This document shows positions 46,043-55,141 of a DNA stretch of 64,000 bases, piece after piece. Position 1 is the stretch's first letter. Every line of letters starts with the position of its first letter. The notes beneath the pieces were generated by a model. That model was given only the letters and a program-made list of their open reading frames with translations. It made no database searches and was not told the origin of the DNA. The position numbers and the translations under genes are program-made. The stretch is from Lachnospiraceae bacterium (GTDB lineage Bacteria > Bacillota > Clostridia > Lachnospirales > Lachnospiraceae): contig JAAZZQ010000087.1 in NCBI GenBank assembly GCA_014239155.1, forward strand, positions 54,123-118,122. The letters run 5' to 3'.

Positions 46043-46724
46043 ATTCCTTTGTCATGTTGCCGTCTATCTCCATTTCAGAAAATTTCGCCGCCAGCTCCGG
46101 GAATAAAGTTTCCCGCACCCCCTTTTCCTCAAAATTTTTGCCGTTAAATATGGTTATTTTATCTGTTTCCTCATTAAACTCTATACAAAAATCCAGCCTT
46201 TCCATCTGTGCAGACCCGCCTATGTCAATCCTTTTCCCATATTTCCCCATTTCCACAAAAGGTTTGCCACATTTCGCATAAGCTTTACACAATCCTTCCG
46301 CATCAAGTCCGCTGGTATTCTTGAACCAACATTCCTCAACATTCATGCGGATACTGAAAATGCCTACGGGCTCATTCTCTTTCAAATCATTTTGCCTTGT
46401 AAAATAATAGACATCATGTACAGAAGTGGCATCTTCCGCGATTCCTTCCTCCTGTTCCTCGGCGGCTCTTGCCTGTTCAATATCTTTATACTTACGTTCA
46501 ATCAGATCAAGAAAAACTGTTCCTATTTCTTCATAAGAAATCTGCTTTTCGGCATTCCCGAAAGTAACAGTCACCGCGTCATTCCCAAACATTACAACAA
46601 TATGTTCGCCTGCTTCTGTTACCCATTTATAACCGCTGATGAGAACCTTTGCAAGTTCCTCACGGACATCCTTGCCACACTGCATACGGCAGGCTATATA
46701 ATATATTTTATAATCTGATACCAA
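46026..46724 (-). CDS. Conjugative-element protein of unknown function, probably 5'-truncated
   Basis: About 232 residues, acidic, with MQCGKDVREELAKVLISGYK, SVHDVYYFTRQNDLKENEPV and EMGKYGKRIDIGGSAQMERL. It looks like a protein carried by large conjugative elements, but I cannot name the family. The only start is a TTG, and coding-like text (FKPIEKAWFGGGLVSDYKI) continues upstream without one, so the true N-terminus was probably lost in the rearrangement with the parB tail. Confidence 0.45.
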   Translation of the reverse strand: MVSDYKIYYIACRMQCGKDVREELAKVLISGYKWVTEAGEHIVVMFGNDAVTVTFGNAEKQISYEEIGTVFLDLIERKYKDIEQARAAEEQEEGIAEDATSVHDVYYFTRQNDLKENEPVGIFSIRMNVEECWFKNTSGLDAEGLCKAYAKCGKPFVEMGKYGKRIDIGGSAQMERLDFCIEFNEETDKITIFNGKNFEEKGVRETLFPELAAKFSEMEIDGNMTKEFEAKV

Positions 46725-46749
46725 GCCACCACCAAACCATGCTTTTTCA

Positions 46750-47398
46750 ATCGGCTTAAAATTGCAAGTTTCCCTTTCTGATTGTCATATGCTTTCCCAT
46801 AATAAATATGCTCTGCAAGTTTCCTATCTTTTTTGCGTCCACCATGCCAAGAAGTTCATCAGACAATTGGGAGAGCCACACATACATACCTCTGCACCGT
46901 CTTTCCGCTTTCCCCTGCGGCTTCTCCTACTTCATCAAAGGTGTTGCCGCCTTTGCTACCCTGATGCTTCATCGCTTCATATTTCATTGCATAAGCCTTT
47001 GCTTTCTCACTCGGCAGAATATCCTCCCGCTGGATATTAGAATCCACCATGATAATCGTAGCTTCATCATTCGTGTAATTCCTGACAATGACGGGCATGG
47101 TGTCAAGCCCTGCAAGTTCAGAGCCACATTTCCTACGGCGTCCGGCTATGATTTCATAACCGCCTGCCGTTCTTGGTCTTGCAATCCCTGGCACAAGCAC
47201 GCCATATTTACTGATACTCTCTGTGGTTTTTTCCATTTTTTTATCATCAAGAACACAAAACGGGTGCCCTTTGAATGTATTCAGGTCAGAGAGCTTTGCA
47301 TTGATAACCTGATCCCCTGCTGTATTATCTGCACCGCCGAATAAGTCATCAAAGCTGTTAATCCTGACTTTCGATGTATTCCCTGCCTTACTGCCCAT
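46750..47398 (-). pseudogene. ParB-family partition protein, frameshifted
   Basis: The frame from the ATG at 47398 encodes a ParB/Srx nuclease-like N-terminal domain (HPFCVLDDKKMEKTTESI, GGYEIIAGRRRKCGSELAG, NIQREDILPSEKAKAY) and part of the central HTH. At about 46870 a four-base unit is repeated (TATGTATGTG), which shifts the frame to an early stop. The other frame continues WLSQLSDELLGMVDAKKIG, the expected sequence. Downstream text then becomes unrelated. AGGAGGTGCTTGATA precedes the ATG, inside the last codons of parA. Confidence 0.75.
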
Positions 47399-48172
47399 TA
47401 TCAAGCACCTCCTCTGTCAAGGATTGATATGCACCCACAACTTTCCCTTTCGGGTCATGCTGGTAGATGCTGATGCCATCTGCAGAAATTTCCGCCGCTC
47501 TGACCGACATCGGCATGCTGTTCTCAAATATCCGTACCCTGTTCCCGTATACTTCGATAAGTAACTCTGTAATCTCTTTCGCATAATTGGTGCGGCTATC
47601 CACCATTGTCAGCAGAATGCCTTCAATTTTCAGTTTTGGGTTAATCTGCCGTTTTACCTTGCCTATCGTCTTAATAAGCTGTTTCAGTCCTTTAACGGGC
47701 AGATACGCCACCTGAACCGGAATGGATATGCTGTCGGCACACGCAAAGGCATTTATGGTAATTATGCCAAGCGAAGGCATACAGTCAATTAAAACATACT
47801 CATACTGTTCCTTCACCATTTCCACATAGGAGCGAAGCACACCCTCCCTGCTCATCACATTTACAAGCGATATTTTCAATCCTGACAATTCAATCTTCCC
47901 TGGCATGAGGTTAATCCCTTCCTCATACTTTAAGATACCGTATTCCGGCTCGATTTCTTCATCATTGATAACCTTTTCCATTACATTTACAAGAGTCCTT
48001 CTAGCTTGTCTGGCTCTGTAAAGCCGAGGCTTACAGTCAGACTTCCCTGTGCGTCTGCATCAATAAGCAAAACTTTCTTCCCCTGCTTTGCCAACCCGAC
48101 CCCTAAGCTGCTTGTGGTGGTGGTCTTGCCCACACCGCCCTTTTGGTTTGTGATTGCTATAATTTTACACAT
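47388..48172 (-). pseudogene. ParA-family partition ATPase, frameshifted
   Basis: The first frame (48172 to about 47987) starts [20 protein letters not shown], the deviant Walker A of ParA/Soj, and continues [20 protein letters not shown]. At about 48000 one base is missing, and the next frame resumes [19 protein letters not shown] through YVLIDCMPSLGIITINAF and DSRTNYAKEITELL to a normal end. Repaired, it would be about 260 residues. With ParB it would have maintained a conjugative element during excision. Confidence 0.8.
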
Positions 48173-48218
48173 GGTCTTTACCTCCATATCAGTTAGATTT
48201 TTCTTTGATATTGGCTTT

Positions 48219-48353
48219 CTACACTTCCACATAAGTTCGGTAATATCTGTTTATACCTTTGTTCTGGTACGATTCTGAAAACTCTGTTACAGTCACTTTC
48301 GGCTGTCTTTTCAGAATCTTTTCGAACCATTTAATATCATTTTTTGTTCCCAT
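48219..48353 (-). CDS. Possible 44-residue protein upstream of parA
   Basis: Reads [20 protein letters not shown], then [17 protein letters not shown] and a short end. It is basic and helical. No clear ribosome site or family is recognised; it could be the end of a lost gene. The space 48360-48550 beyond it shows nothing. Confidence 0.3.
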   Translation of the reverse strand: MGTKNDIKWFEKILKRQPKVTVTEFSESYQNKGINRYYRTYVEV

Positions 48354-48549
48354 TAGTCGGATTTTTAGTATGTTCTCTTCCCATTTCTGCGATCAACGAG
48401 CCAAACGGTAAAACATCAAGACCGCTTTGAACGCCTGTATACATATGGGCAGTTCTTGAATATTAAAAAGACACCAGCTCTCGCCGATGTCCTCCACAAA
48501 GTTCTCTTTATTCATGTCCTACGTTATAAACCTATACGGGAAGCAAATT

Positions 48550-48730
48550 CAACGATTCCATTGACAAACAATTTCTCAAGGGAATCCTGCAAATCCGTAT
48601 CTTTATATGCTTTTTCATGACCTGTCAATGTTGTCGATAGTGAGTCATTGTAACCTCTTTAAATCCCTTTTCTGCAAACAGTTGATATGCTTTTTCTCGA
48701 ATGTCTTGTCTTATCTCCTTTTAAACTCAT
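48550..48730 (-). pseudogene. N-terminal remnant of a TetR regulator
   Basis: One minus frame reads RQDIREKAYQLFAEKGFKEV, the start of a TetR DNA-binding domain, but the initiating codons are in a different frame and a stop follows within 12 residues. A later piece (GHEKAYKDTDLQDSLEKLF) is in the first frame. The ligand-binding domain is missing. Confidence 0.55.
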
Positions 48731-48745
48731 GTTATCACTTCTTTT

Positions 48746-48786
48746 GCGACATTCGTGTCTTTTTTATTATGCGTCATAAATGTCGC
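48746..48786. promoter_or_regulatory. Inverted repeat at the dead TetR gene
   Basis: GCGACATT (48746-48753) and AATGTCGC (48779-48786) flank a GTGTC/GCGTC pair. This looks like the old operator of the broken TetR gene next to it. Confidence 0.45.
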
Positions 48787-48817
48787 TTTATCAAGAATAA
48801 ATAAAAAATCTGCGCAT

Positions 48818-48845
48818 AAAAAACAGAGATCTTCTCGAGTCTCTG
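48818..48845 (-). terminator. Terminator after the lipoprotein gene
   Basis: On the minus strand CAGAGA pairs with TCTCTG across ten bases and is followed by TTTTTT. It lies about 165 bases past the stop of the lipoprotein gene. Confidence 0.6.
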
Positions 48846-49009
48846 CTCTTTAAGCAATATTTTAAGCTATGTAACATTCCTTATATTGTCTTCTTTCCCA
48901 CAATATCATCAAAATTCCATGTCCTGACTATGTATATTTGAATTTGATAAGTTCCGTCCTCATTTTTTTGATTTCGAGCGCAGGTTCATTTACCTCATAA
49001 TCACAATAC

Positions 49010-50308
49010 TCACTCATATAAGTCGTTTTTGACTTCATCTGCAAACAAATTCATATCTCCTTGTAGATTGTCCGCTATTGTAGACGAAAAAGCAACCACA
49101 CTATATCCATCAAAACAACTATATGGATTTTTGACCAGCTCTGCCGTAATTTCATATTTCTGAACCTCTTTTGTTCCATCAGACCCCATTTCCAGATCAG
49201 CGGTAATAAGCACCCCGCTGTCCGTATCCTTGTAGTCATATCCAGAGACCAAGCAGAATCTGAACGAGCTTGCAGCTTCATATCTGTCAATAGATCCGTT
49301 GACAACAGGCGAAAAATCCAATTCTGTACTCGTAAGGGAATACTGGATATAATTCAGTTCGTCTATGCTGATCTGTCCATTATTTTGATTGGAAATCAAT
49401 TCCAGATAATCGAATGACACCCTTGAATTTTGAATGAATGCTGCAATAAAATCTTCTTTCCAACCACCAGTCTTGGGAGTATCCCTGTCAAAACTTTCAT
49501 AGTGGAGCGCTAACTGCGCGATTGCAGTTTTCAAATTATCACCCATAGAAAACTCCGGCGGATATTCATATTCTTTGATGCCAAGCGCTTCACAATCAAC
49601 AATTTTTTCATCGACCGCGCTCACAGAATGATCGTTCCCCCCATACGATGTATTCTTATCGTCTCGCTTTGTGGCATGATACAAAAACTCTGAGCCTTCA
49701 GACATAGTATTTCCATAATATACATTTATGCTATTTGTATCGTATTCCAAAATGTAATAGCTGAAATGAACGGTGTCATCAGAAAACACCAGTTCCGGAT
49801 ACTCTATATAGATCCTGTTATCCTTTATGTTTTCTATATTAGACGAATCCACAAGAAAACGGTAAGAAGATTCTGATTCATAATCAGAAATATCATATCC
49901 GTCAGATGTTTTTTGGACAATCAGCTTACCGTTTTCATCCCCTAACATATAATCATATTCTCCTACAAGATACTCTAATACATCATAAACAGTATCTTCC
50001 TCCTTATCTGAGTTCGTTTCTTCAGCCTCTTTACTGCTTTTTGGAATATTGTTTATAGTATCTATTTGTACCTCTCCTTCTCCCACCACATGATCTAATA
50101 CGTCATAAGTAGTATCTTTCTCCCTATCCAAGTTCACTTCTTGAGTCTCTTTATCTCTATCCAAGTCCATTTCTTCAGCCTTTTTACTGCTTTGCGGAAT
50201 GTTATTTATGGTATCTATTCGCACCTCTTTTATCTCCTTTGCCTGACCACATGATGAAAGCACAAAAACCATTGCTCCTGCCACAAGCATAACTGGTATT
50301 TTTCTCAT
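49010..50308 (-). CDS. Lipoprotein with duplicated N-terminal segment
   Basis: About 432 residues with a lipoprotein signal (hydrophobic 6-17, lipobox VLSSC, Cys20). Residues 29-46 (VRIDTINNIPQSSKKAEE) return almost unchanged at 80-97, and DTTYDVLDHVVGE (65-77) returns at 105-117 as DTVYDVLEYLVGE, so a segment of roughly 45 residues is duplicated in tandem. The C-terminal 300 residues are beta-rich and unrecognised. GAGGAGAGACG precedes the ATG at 50308. It lies 112 bases downstream of a LytTR regulator on the same strand and is probably its target. Confidence 0.7.
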   Translation of the reverse strand: MRKIPVMLVAGAMVFVLSSCGQAKEIKEVRIDTINNIPQSSKKAEEMDLDRDKETQEVNLDREKDTTYDVLDHVVGEGEVQIDTINNIPKSSKEAEETNSDKEEDTVYDVLEYLVGEYDYMLGDENGKLIVQKTSDGYDISDYESESSYRFLVDSSNIENIKDNRIYIEYPELVFSDDTVHFSYYILEYDTNSINVYYGNTMSEGSEFLYHATKRDDKNTSYGGNDHSVSAVDEKIVDCEALGIKEYEYPPEFSMGDNLKTAIAQLALHYESFDRDTPKTGGWKEDFIAAFIQNSRVSFDYLELISNQNNGQISIDELNYIQYSLTSTELDFSPVVNGSIDRYEAASSFRFCLVSGYDYKDTDSGVLITADLEMGSDGTKEVQKYEITAELVKNPYSCFDGYSVVAFSSTIADNLQGDMNLFADEVKNDLYE

Positions 50309-50420
50309 AATTCGTCTCTCCTCTTGCAATATAACCTTACTTTTTTATTTATATCACAACAAAAAAGATAAAAAAATACTACCTGCATAAACGACACAAA
50401 TTTTGCGTAAACAACACAAA

Positions 50421-51125
50421 TCAATTGTCAAACCACATTCTCCATTGAAAAAACTCCTTCTTAAATGCTTTACTGTGAGCTCTCCCAATAATTACCTTTA
50501 ATCCGTTACAAAGTGTAACTTCATGACTGTTTACCTTTTCAATATATTTTAAATTCACAATATATGACCGATGTATCTGGAAAAAACCAAATTGGGATAA
50601 ACTTTGTGCCGTTTCAGATATTTGTCCTTCACAAAAATGTTCCTTTCCATCCAACATAAGGTATCTTAATTTTCTTCCATATGTTTCAACAAGCAGAAGT
50701 TCATTCAAGCTTATCTTTATACAAATCCCCGCGATATCATTACAATAAACAATTCGATCTTGAATCTTGGTTTTAAGGAAACAATCAATCGCCTCACCGA
50801 TTTCCTCCAAGTGCTTTTTATCAATGTATCTAAAAGCATTTACCCAATAACCTAATCTGGCTAGTTCTGTATGCGAAGTTAAAAAACAAACTTTACATTT
50901 ATTTCCGAAATTCATTAACTGTTTTGCTATTTCAAAACCATCTTCGCCTTCTGTAAGTTCAATATCCAGAAACAGCAGGTCTGCATCCGAATTTTTCAAA
51001 AAATCTTTTCCGCTGCTATAGGAATTGATTTGTGATGAAATATTTTTATCCCTGCAATATTTTTCAATAATCGTCTGTATCTTATCTCTCCATACTGCTT
51101 CATCTTCCACAATACCTATTTTCAT
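50421..51125 (-). CDS. LytTR-family response regulator (AgrA-like)
   Basis: 234 residues: receiver with Asp54 (LLFLDIELTEGEDGF), then LytTR domain (LLLVETYGRKLRYLMLDG, FFQIHRSYIVNLKYIEKVNS). Lacks a clear switch Lys-Pro (text is RYIDKKHLEE), a variation common in this group. It follows its kinase gene with an ATGA overlap. Likely targets are the lipoprotein gene downstream and its own promoter region with direct repeats at 52498. Confidence 0.9.
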   Translation of the reverse strand: MKIGIVEDEAVWRDKIQTIIEKYCRDKNISSQINSYSSGKDFLKNSDADLLFLDIELTEGEDGFEIAKQLMNFGNKCKVCFLTSHTELARLGYWVNAFRYIDKKHLEEIGEAIDCFLKTKIQDRIVYCNDIAGICIKISLNELLLVETYGRKLRYLMLDGKEHFCEGQISETAQSLSQFGFFQIHRSYIVNLKYIEKVNSHEVTLCNGLKVIIGRAHSKAFKKEFFQWRMWFDN

Positions 51126-52429
51126 TCCTCTTTCTCCTTGGCTTTGGCAGTTGGTATAGCAATACTGATTTTAAATAGCGCTTCTCCATTTTCCACTATG
51201 GATTCCATATAATATTCACCGTGGTACTTTTTAACAGTTGCAGTGATATTTTTTAGACCAAAACCATGATTTTCTTTATCCTTTTTCGATGTTATAGTAA
51301 AATCTGTTTTTGTATTGATTTTTTTTGCAACACTGTTACTGACAACAATAAAAATTTCTTTCTTATGTTCTACAAGTTCAACACGTATTCTGGGCACATC
51401 TGCTTTTATTGCCGCTTCAACAGCATTTTGCAGTATATTTCCCATTAATGTTGTAATATCAAACATCTCAAAAGGCATTTTTTCGGTCAGCTTTCCCAAA
51501 ACAACAAACTCTATATTTTCCTTTATCGCCAAATACAAATAATAATTGACAATAACATCAAGAAGACAATCTCCTGTATGAATCTTTAAATCAAATGCAT
51601 CCTGAATATTCCAGATTGTATCTATGTACGCTTTGGCTTCCTCTGTCTTTTTTTCGTTCATTAATTCTCTAAGAACGCCAATATGATTTACCAGATCGTG
51701 TTTAAAACGCCGCATTGCTGTTGACTGTTGCAACTGGTAATCATATTGCTGTTTTTGCATATACATAAACGATTGAAGTTCCCCGTTCTGTCTGTTTGAC
51801 AGTATGTTTTTAACAGCGAGGCTAAGCGTAAGAAAAACAGAATAGATTGCTCCCACGATACTGATAAAAAATACTACATAGGCGTCCCAACCATACATTG
51901 TGTGATTTTCATTAAAAAAAATAAAAACAAAATTATAAAACATTTGAAAAATACTGCCCTGTACGAAAAGTGCTACCTTGTATTTGAACGCTATATCGCA
52001 CAGATAAACTTCATGTTTTTTCAGAATCTGTAAGTATACCAAAAGATATATTAAAAACGAAAGCAAATAAGCAGGTTCCATCCACCAATCAATATCTGTG
52101 CTTGTAATTCCTCCGCCTATCACCACAACCTGTATCAACATGACACTAAATGTATCAACAATTCCAGTAAAATACATAAGGGCAGCGCTTAACGCAATCA
52201 AATATCCGAAACGCTCCTCGAAAAACAAACAGATGGAAAGCACACTCCAAACCATATAAACAATCGGAGAATTGACATCATAATATGCGTTAAAAGTGCC
52301 TGCAAACAGCACAATCAATGCAGATATACCAACAAAAAATTTGTTTCTCCTTGGACTTATCCGAAATCCACAATAGATTATAAACAGATAGATGGAATAA
52401 TTTAATATATTATCTACAATGTAAATCAT
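51122..52429 (-). CDS. GHKL-type sensor histidine kinase (AgrC-like)
   Basis: 435 residues: six membrane helices in about 8-205, a phospho-acceptor His244 in RRFKHDLVNHIGVLRELM, and an HATPase domain with NILQNAVEAA and HGFGLKNI. This is the class that senses peptide signals. No agrD gene is adjacent, so the signal may come from elsewhere, such as the agrBD genes at 59 kb. Confidence 0.88.
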   Translation of the reverse strand: MIYIVDNILNYSIYLFIIYCGFRISPRRNKFFVGISALIVLFAGTFNAYYDVNSPIVYMVWSVLSICLFFEERFGYLIALSAALMYFTGIVDTFSVMLIQVVVIGGGITSTDIDWWMEPAYLLSFLIYLLVYLQILKKHEVYLCDIAFKYKVALFVQGSIFQMFYNFVFIFFNENHTMYGWDAYVVFFISIVGAIYSVFLTLSLAVKNILSNRQNGELQSFMYMQKQQYDYQLQQSTAMRRFKHDLVNHIGVLRELMNEKKTEEAKAYIDTIWNIQDAFDLKIHTGDCLLDVIVNYYLYLAIKENIEFVVLGKLTEKMPFEMFDITTLMGNILQNAVEAAIKADVPRIRVELVEHKKEIFIVVSNSVAKKINTKTDFTITSKKDKENHGFGLKNITATVKKYHGEYYMESIVENGEALFKISIAIPTAKAKEKEE

Positions 52430-52497
52430 AATTTCTATACATTCTCCTATTGTCAGAGCTTATGAAACTCTATCCTATCCATTATGATGCATTCTGG

Positions 52498-52592
52498 TAT
52501 TTCACAGACATAGATTAACACATCCAGAGCTTGTAAAAGAAGCAGTCGATATGATTTCACAGAGTATTTCACAGACATAGATTAACACATCC
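52498..52592. repeat. Two 28-base direct repeats upstream of the kinase gene
   Basis: The sequence from TATTTCACAGACATAGA to TTAACACATCC occurs identically at 52498-52525 and 52565-52592, 67 bases apart. In one frame it also reads like part of an old gene (HRLTHPELVKEAVDMI). It may be a small duplication in debris or a regulator site. Confidence 0.5.
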
Positions 52593-53172
52593 TTATTGAT
52601 GTAAAAGCAAATCTATAAACTAAATATTTATTATAACATTTTTCTTACCATTCCTCAAATATTTCTGAATTCGACCATTTTCCACCGCGATAACTTTCTG
52701 TACAATATTATCAATCGGTGAATTTGATTTTTTATATAAAGAGCACACCAGTTTAGAACTTTTTAGAAAAAGATACAAACCCTCGCTCTTCATTGTACAA
52801 TTAAAGTGATGAATAAAAAACATATGAAAAGAGATGAGTTTGTATCTACCGCTTATTATAAATGAAGCATCAGAGGATTACGGAAGATATGAAGTCGGAG
52901 AACTGGATCCGCTGACTTGGTGATGTCAATAATATCCGCAATACTGCGGAAGAAATAGTGTGTAACGAATTGATATATCAATAATTATTTATGAGATTGT
53001 TTATAACCACAAAAAGCGAAACAGGATTCCACGCTGTTAGCAAAAAGAACAAATAACTTTGAGTTATTGGAAAAGAAATGCAGGGAATATGAAACATGGC
53101 TCTCTAATTTGAAGATTAAGGAGTCATTACTGGCTGTTGCGCATTCTTAGTATATTTAATTAAGATATTATA
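52593..53172. other. Region without an intact gene
   Basis: Short frames on both strands are closed by many stops. On the plus strand between 52820 and 53150 the text LLEKKCREYETWLSNLKIKE looks coding-like, so an old gene, perhaps a transposase, is likely. I cannot name it. Confidence 0.35.
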
Positions 53173-53505
53173 GCCAACCAATCTCTTTGAGATCATCTTC
53201 CAACCACTCATATATTATATCCGTAACAAGAGTTTTAGATAATTTAATATTACTACTATGTATTTTATTGGTAATAAATATATTATCATCTTTACGAAGT
53301 GTCTTTTGTACCATAATTAAATTATCACAAATGTCCGTACATTATTCCAAATTTCATTTTCATCTTTACAACAAATACTTATTTGATTCTGCGCTGATAT
53401 AGGGAAAAGTTTCATATACCAAGAAAAGTTAGGATATGATATTAAATTTTCATCTTCATCACAAATATATTGGAGAACCTCAACAAATTCACAAGGCAAT
53501 ATCAA
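53173..53505 (-). pseudogene. Hypothetical protein, frameshifted
   Basis: The first part reads FVEVLQYICDEDENLISYPN and CCKDENEIWNN; near 53340 the frame changes and continues DNLIMVQKTLRKDDNIFITN, then LSKTLVTDIIYEWLEDDLKE to a stop at 53173. Both halves look coding (acidic, helical, good codon use). Joined they would be about 115 residues. The family is unknown. Confidence 0.45.
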
Positions 53506-53525
53506 ATATGTAGAAAGTTGATTTT

Positions 53526-53717
53526 TTATAGGGTTTTAAAAAGTCTCCACAAAAGTTTTGTAAGTACATAATGCCTTAAAATATATATCTTTAACTCTTT
53601 TAGCAATTGATCCTTTGAATAAGCTCCTAACATCCGTTTTGAAGTATTTTTTTGATTACTGGTTATATAAGGTGCAATTTTAGTTCTTTTGTTTTTCCAT
53701 AATTCTTCTTGATGCAT
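53526..53717 (-). CDS. Short basic hypothetical protein or fragment
   Basis: 63 residues, lysine-rich, reading MHQEELWKNKRTKIAPYITS and then two helices. It has no strong ribosome site and no recognised family. It sits between two other unknown small genes on the same strand, so it may be the end of a decayed gene. Confidence 0.3.
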   Translation of the reverse strand: MHQEELWKNKRTKIAPYITSNQKNTSKRMLGAYSKDQLLKELKIYILRHYVLTKLLWRLFKTL

Positions 53718-53761
53718 AATACTATCATTTAGAATCCATTTCTTATTACGAACATTATATG

Positions 53762-54160
53762 CTATTTATGTGCTAAGTCTTCAAACGTAACAATCCAAGA
53801 CCATGTTGCTTGAGCAGGTACAACTCGTTCATATACTTTTGAGCGAAATTTCTTTTTAGAAAATTCAATTACATTCTGACCAATGTATTTGTCTGTCCAT
53901 GAATAAACAATAACATTGTCTTCTTGTGTATATTCTAACGCATTTATGCGAATACCATCTTCTTGTAAACCAAACTCAATTCCTTGAAACGCTTGTATGC
54001 ATACACTCATACATTTATATAACTGTTTTCCGCAAATATCTGTAGGTGGTAGTGAAATTGAAAAATTACAAAAAACGCCGTCACGAACAACTATTGAAGC
54101 AATACAGGCATTTTGAGTATTATTTTTCAAAAAATATTCTCTTGACTCTTCATAGGTCAT
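53762..54160 (-). CDS. Hypothetical protein of 132 residues
   Basis: Soluble protein starting MTYEESREYFLKNNTQNACI, with beta-rich centre (IASIVVRDGVFCNFSISLPP) and an end RVVPAQATWSWIVTFEDLAH. Codon use looks real, but I do not recognise the family. Together with the fragments just downstream it forms a small island of unknown leftward genes. The stretch 54161-54496 that follows towards the ABC genes shows no convincing gene. Confidence 0.45.
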   Translation of the reverse strand: MTYEESREYFLKNNTQNACIASIVVRDGVFCNFSISLPPTDICGKQLYKCMSVCIQAFQGIEFGLQEDGIRINALEYTQEDNVIVYSWTDKYIGQNVIEFSKKKFRSKVYERVVPAQATWSWIVTFEDLAHK

Positions 54161-54496
54161 TTGACTAAATAATATAGACAGAGAATATCGCCATTTTAAA
54201 ACATTTTCTTTACTTATCAGTATCTCAGCTATACCAACATATTTCTTTCTTATGGAATCTGCATCGAACCATTATGCTAAAATCGACAGAAAAAAAGCAT
54301 AATTATTACGCTCATCTTAAAAAAATAACCTGATTTAAGCAATTGCTCACAGTCTATCATAGAATCAATTTCTGAATATGGTTTTTGCATTTGCATTGGC
54401 GTATGCATAAAAAAGAAAGTGTATCGCAACACAGTTTTCACTTCACTACGGCACACCTTCCCACATATAAAAAACAATCGCTGTATTCTACTATTT

Positions 54497-55141
54497 TTAC
54501 CTTACTTGTGTCAGCACTCCCATATCCATTTCATACACCCTGTCACAGAGCAGGTTAATATCCTCCCGGTTATGACTGATGATGAGGATTAGCTTTCCCT
54601 CCTCCTTCAGTCCAATCAGGAGCTTTCGTATCTCCTCCACGCCGTGATTGTCCAGCCCATTCATGGGTTCGTCAAGGATAATCAGACTGGGGTTCTCCAT
54701 GATAGCCTGTGCAATACCTAGCCGCTGGCGCATCCCTAGGGAATATTTCCCAACCCATTTCTTATCGTCAGGATCAAGACCAACCATGGTGATGCACTCC
54801 CTGATTCGCTCCTTTCCAACCACATTTCGGATGGAGGCAAGATATCTCAAATTCCGAAATCCAGATTCTCTGGGCAAAAAGCCTGGTGTCTCGATGATGA
54901 AGCCGATATCCTCAACAAATTCCACGTCTCGTCCGACCTGTTTTTCCCCAACCCATATCTCGCCCTCCGTGACAGACATAAACCCGCAGAGGCACTTGAT
55001 CAGCACTGTCTTCCCAGAACCGTTCCTTCCCACAATCCCATAAATTCCCTGCTCTGGTATCTCCAGACTGATGTCCTTCAATATCGTCTGATCCTCTATT
55101 GTCTTAGAGACATTTTTAAAGATAATCCTTCTATCATTCAT
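54497..55141 (-). CDS. ABC transporter ATPase of the agr-linked operon
   Basis: About 214 residues: Walker A VGRNGSGKTVLIK, signature KYSLGMRQRLGIAQAIM, Walker B LIILDEPMNGLDN, H-loop ISHNRED. This is the type paired with ABC-2-like export permeases, and two such permease genes precede it. The ATG at 55141 overlaps the TGA of the permease gene. The unit ends here. Confidence 0.9.
   Translation of the reverse strand: MNDRRIIFKNVSKTIEDQTILKDISLEIPEQGIYGIVGRNGSGKTVLIKCLCGFMSVTEGEIWVGEKQVGRDVEFVEDIGFIIETPGFLPRESGFRNLRYLASIRNVVGKERIRECITMVGLDPDDKKWVGKYSLGMRQRLGIAQAIMENPSLIILDEPMNGLDNHGVEEIRKLLIGLKEEGKLILIISHNREDINLLCDRVYEMDMGVLTQVR

Noticed and set aside
46859..47344. 178-codon plus-strand frame opposite parB
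   Set aside because: Antisense to a clearly recognisable ParB coding sequence.
52620..52823. 67-codon leftward frame
   Set aside because: No start signal or family text. The region has coding-like debris on the other strand and many stops.
54277..54477. 66-codon leftward frame downstream of the agr-linked ATPase
   Set aside because: Hydrophobic, compositionally odd text without ribosome site; the neighbouring region looks like decayed DNA.
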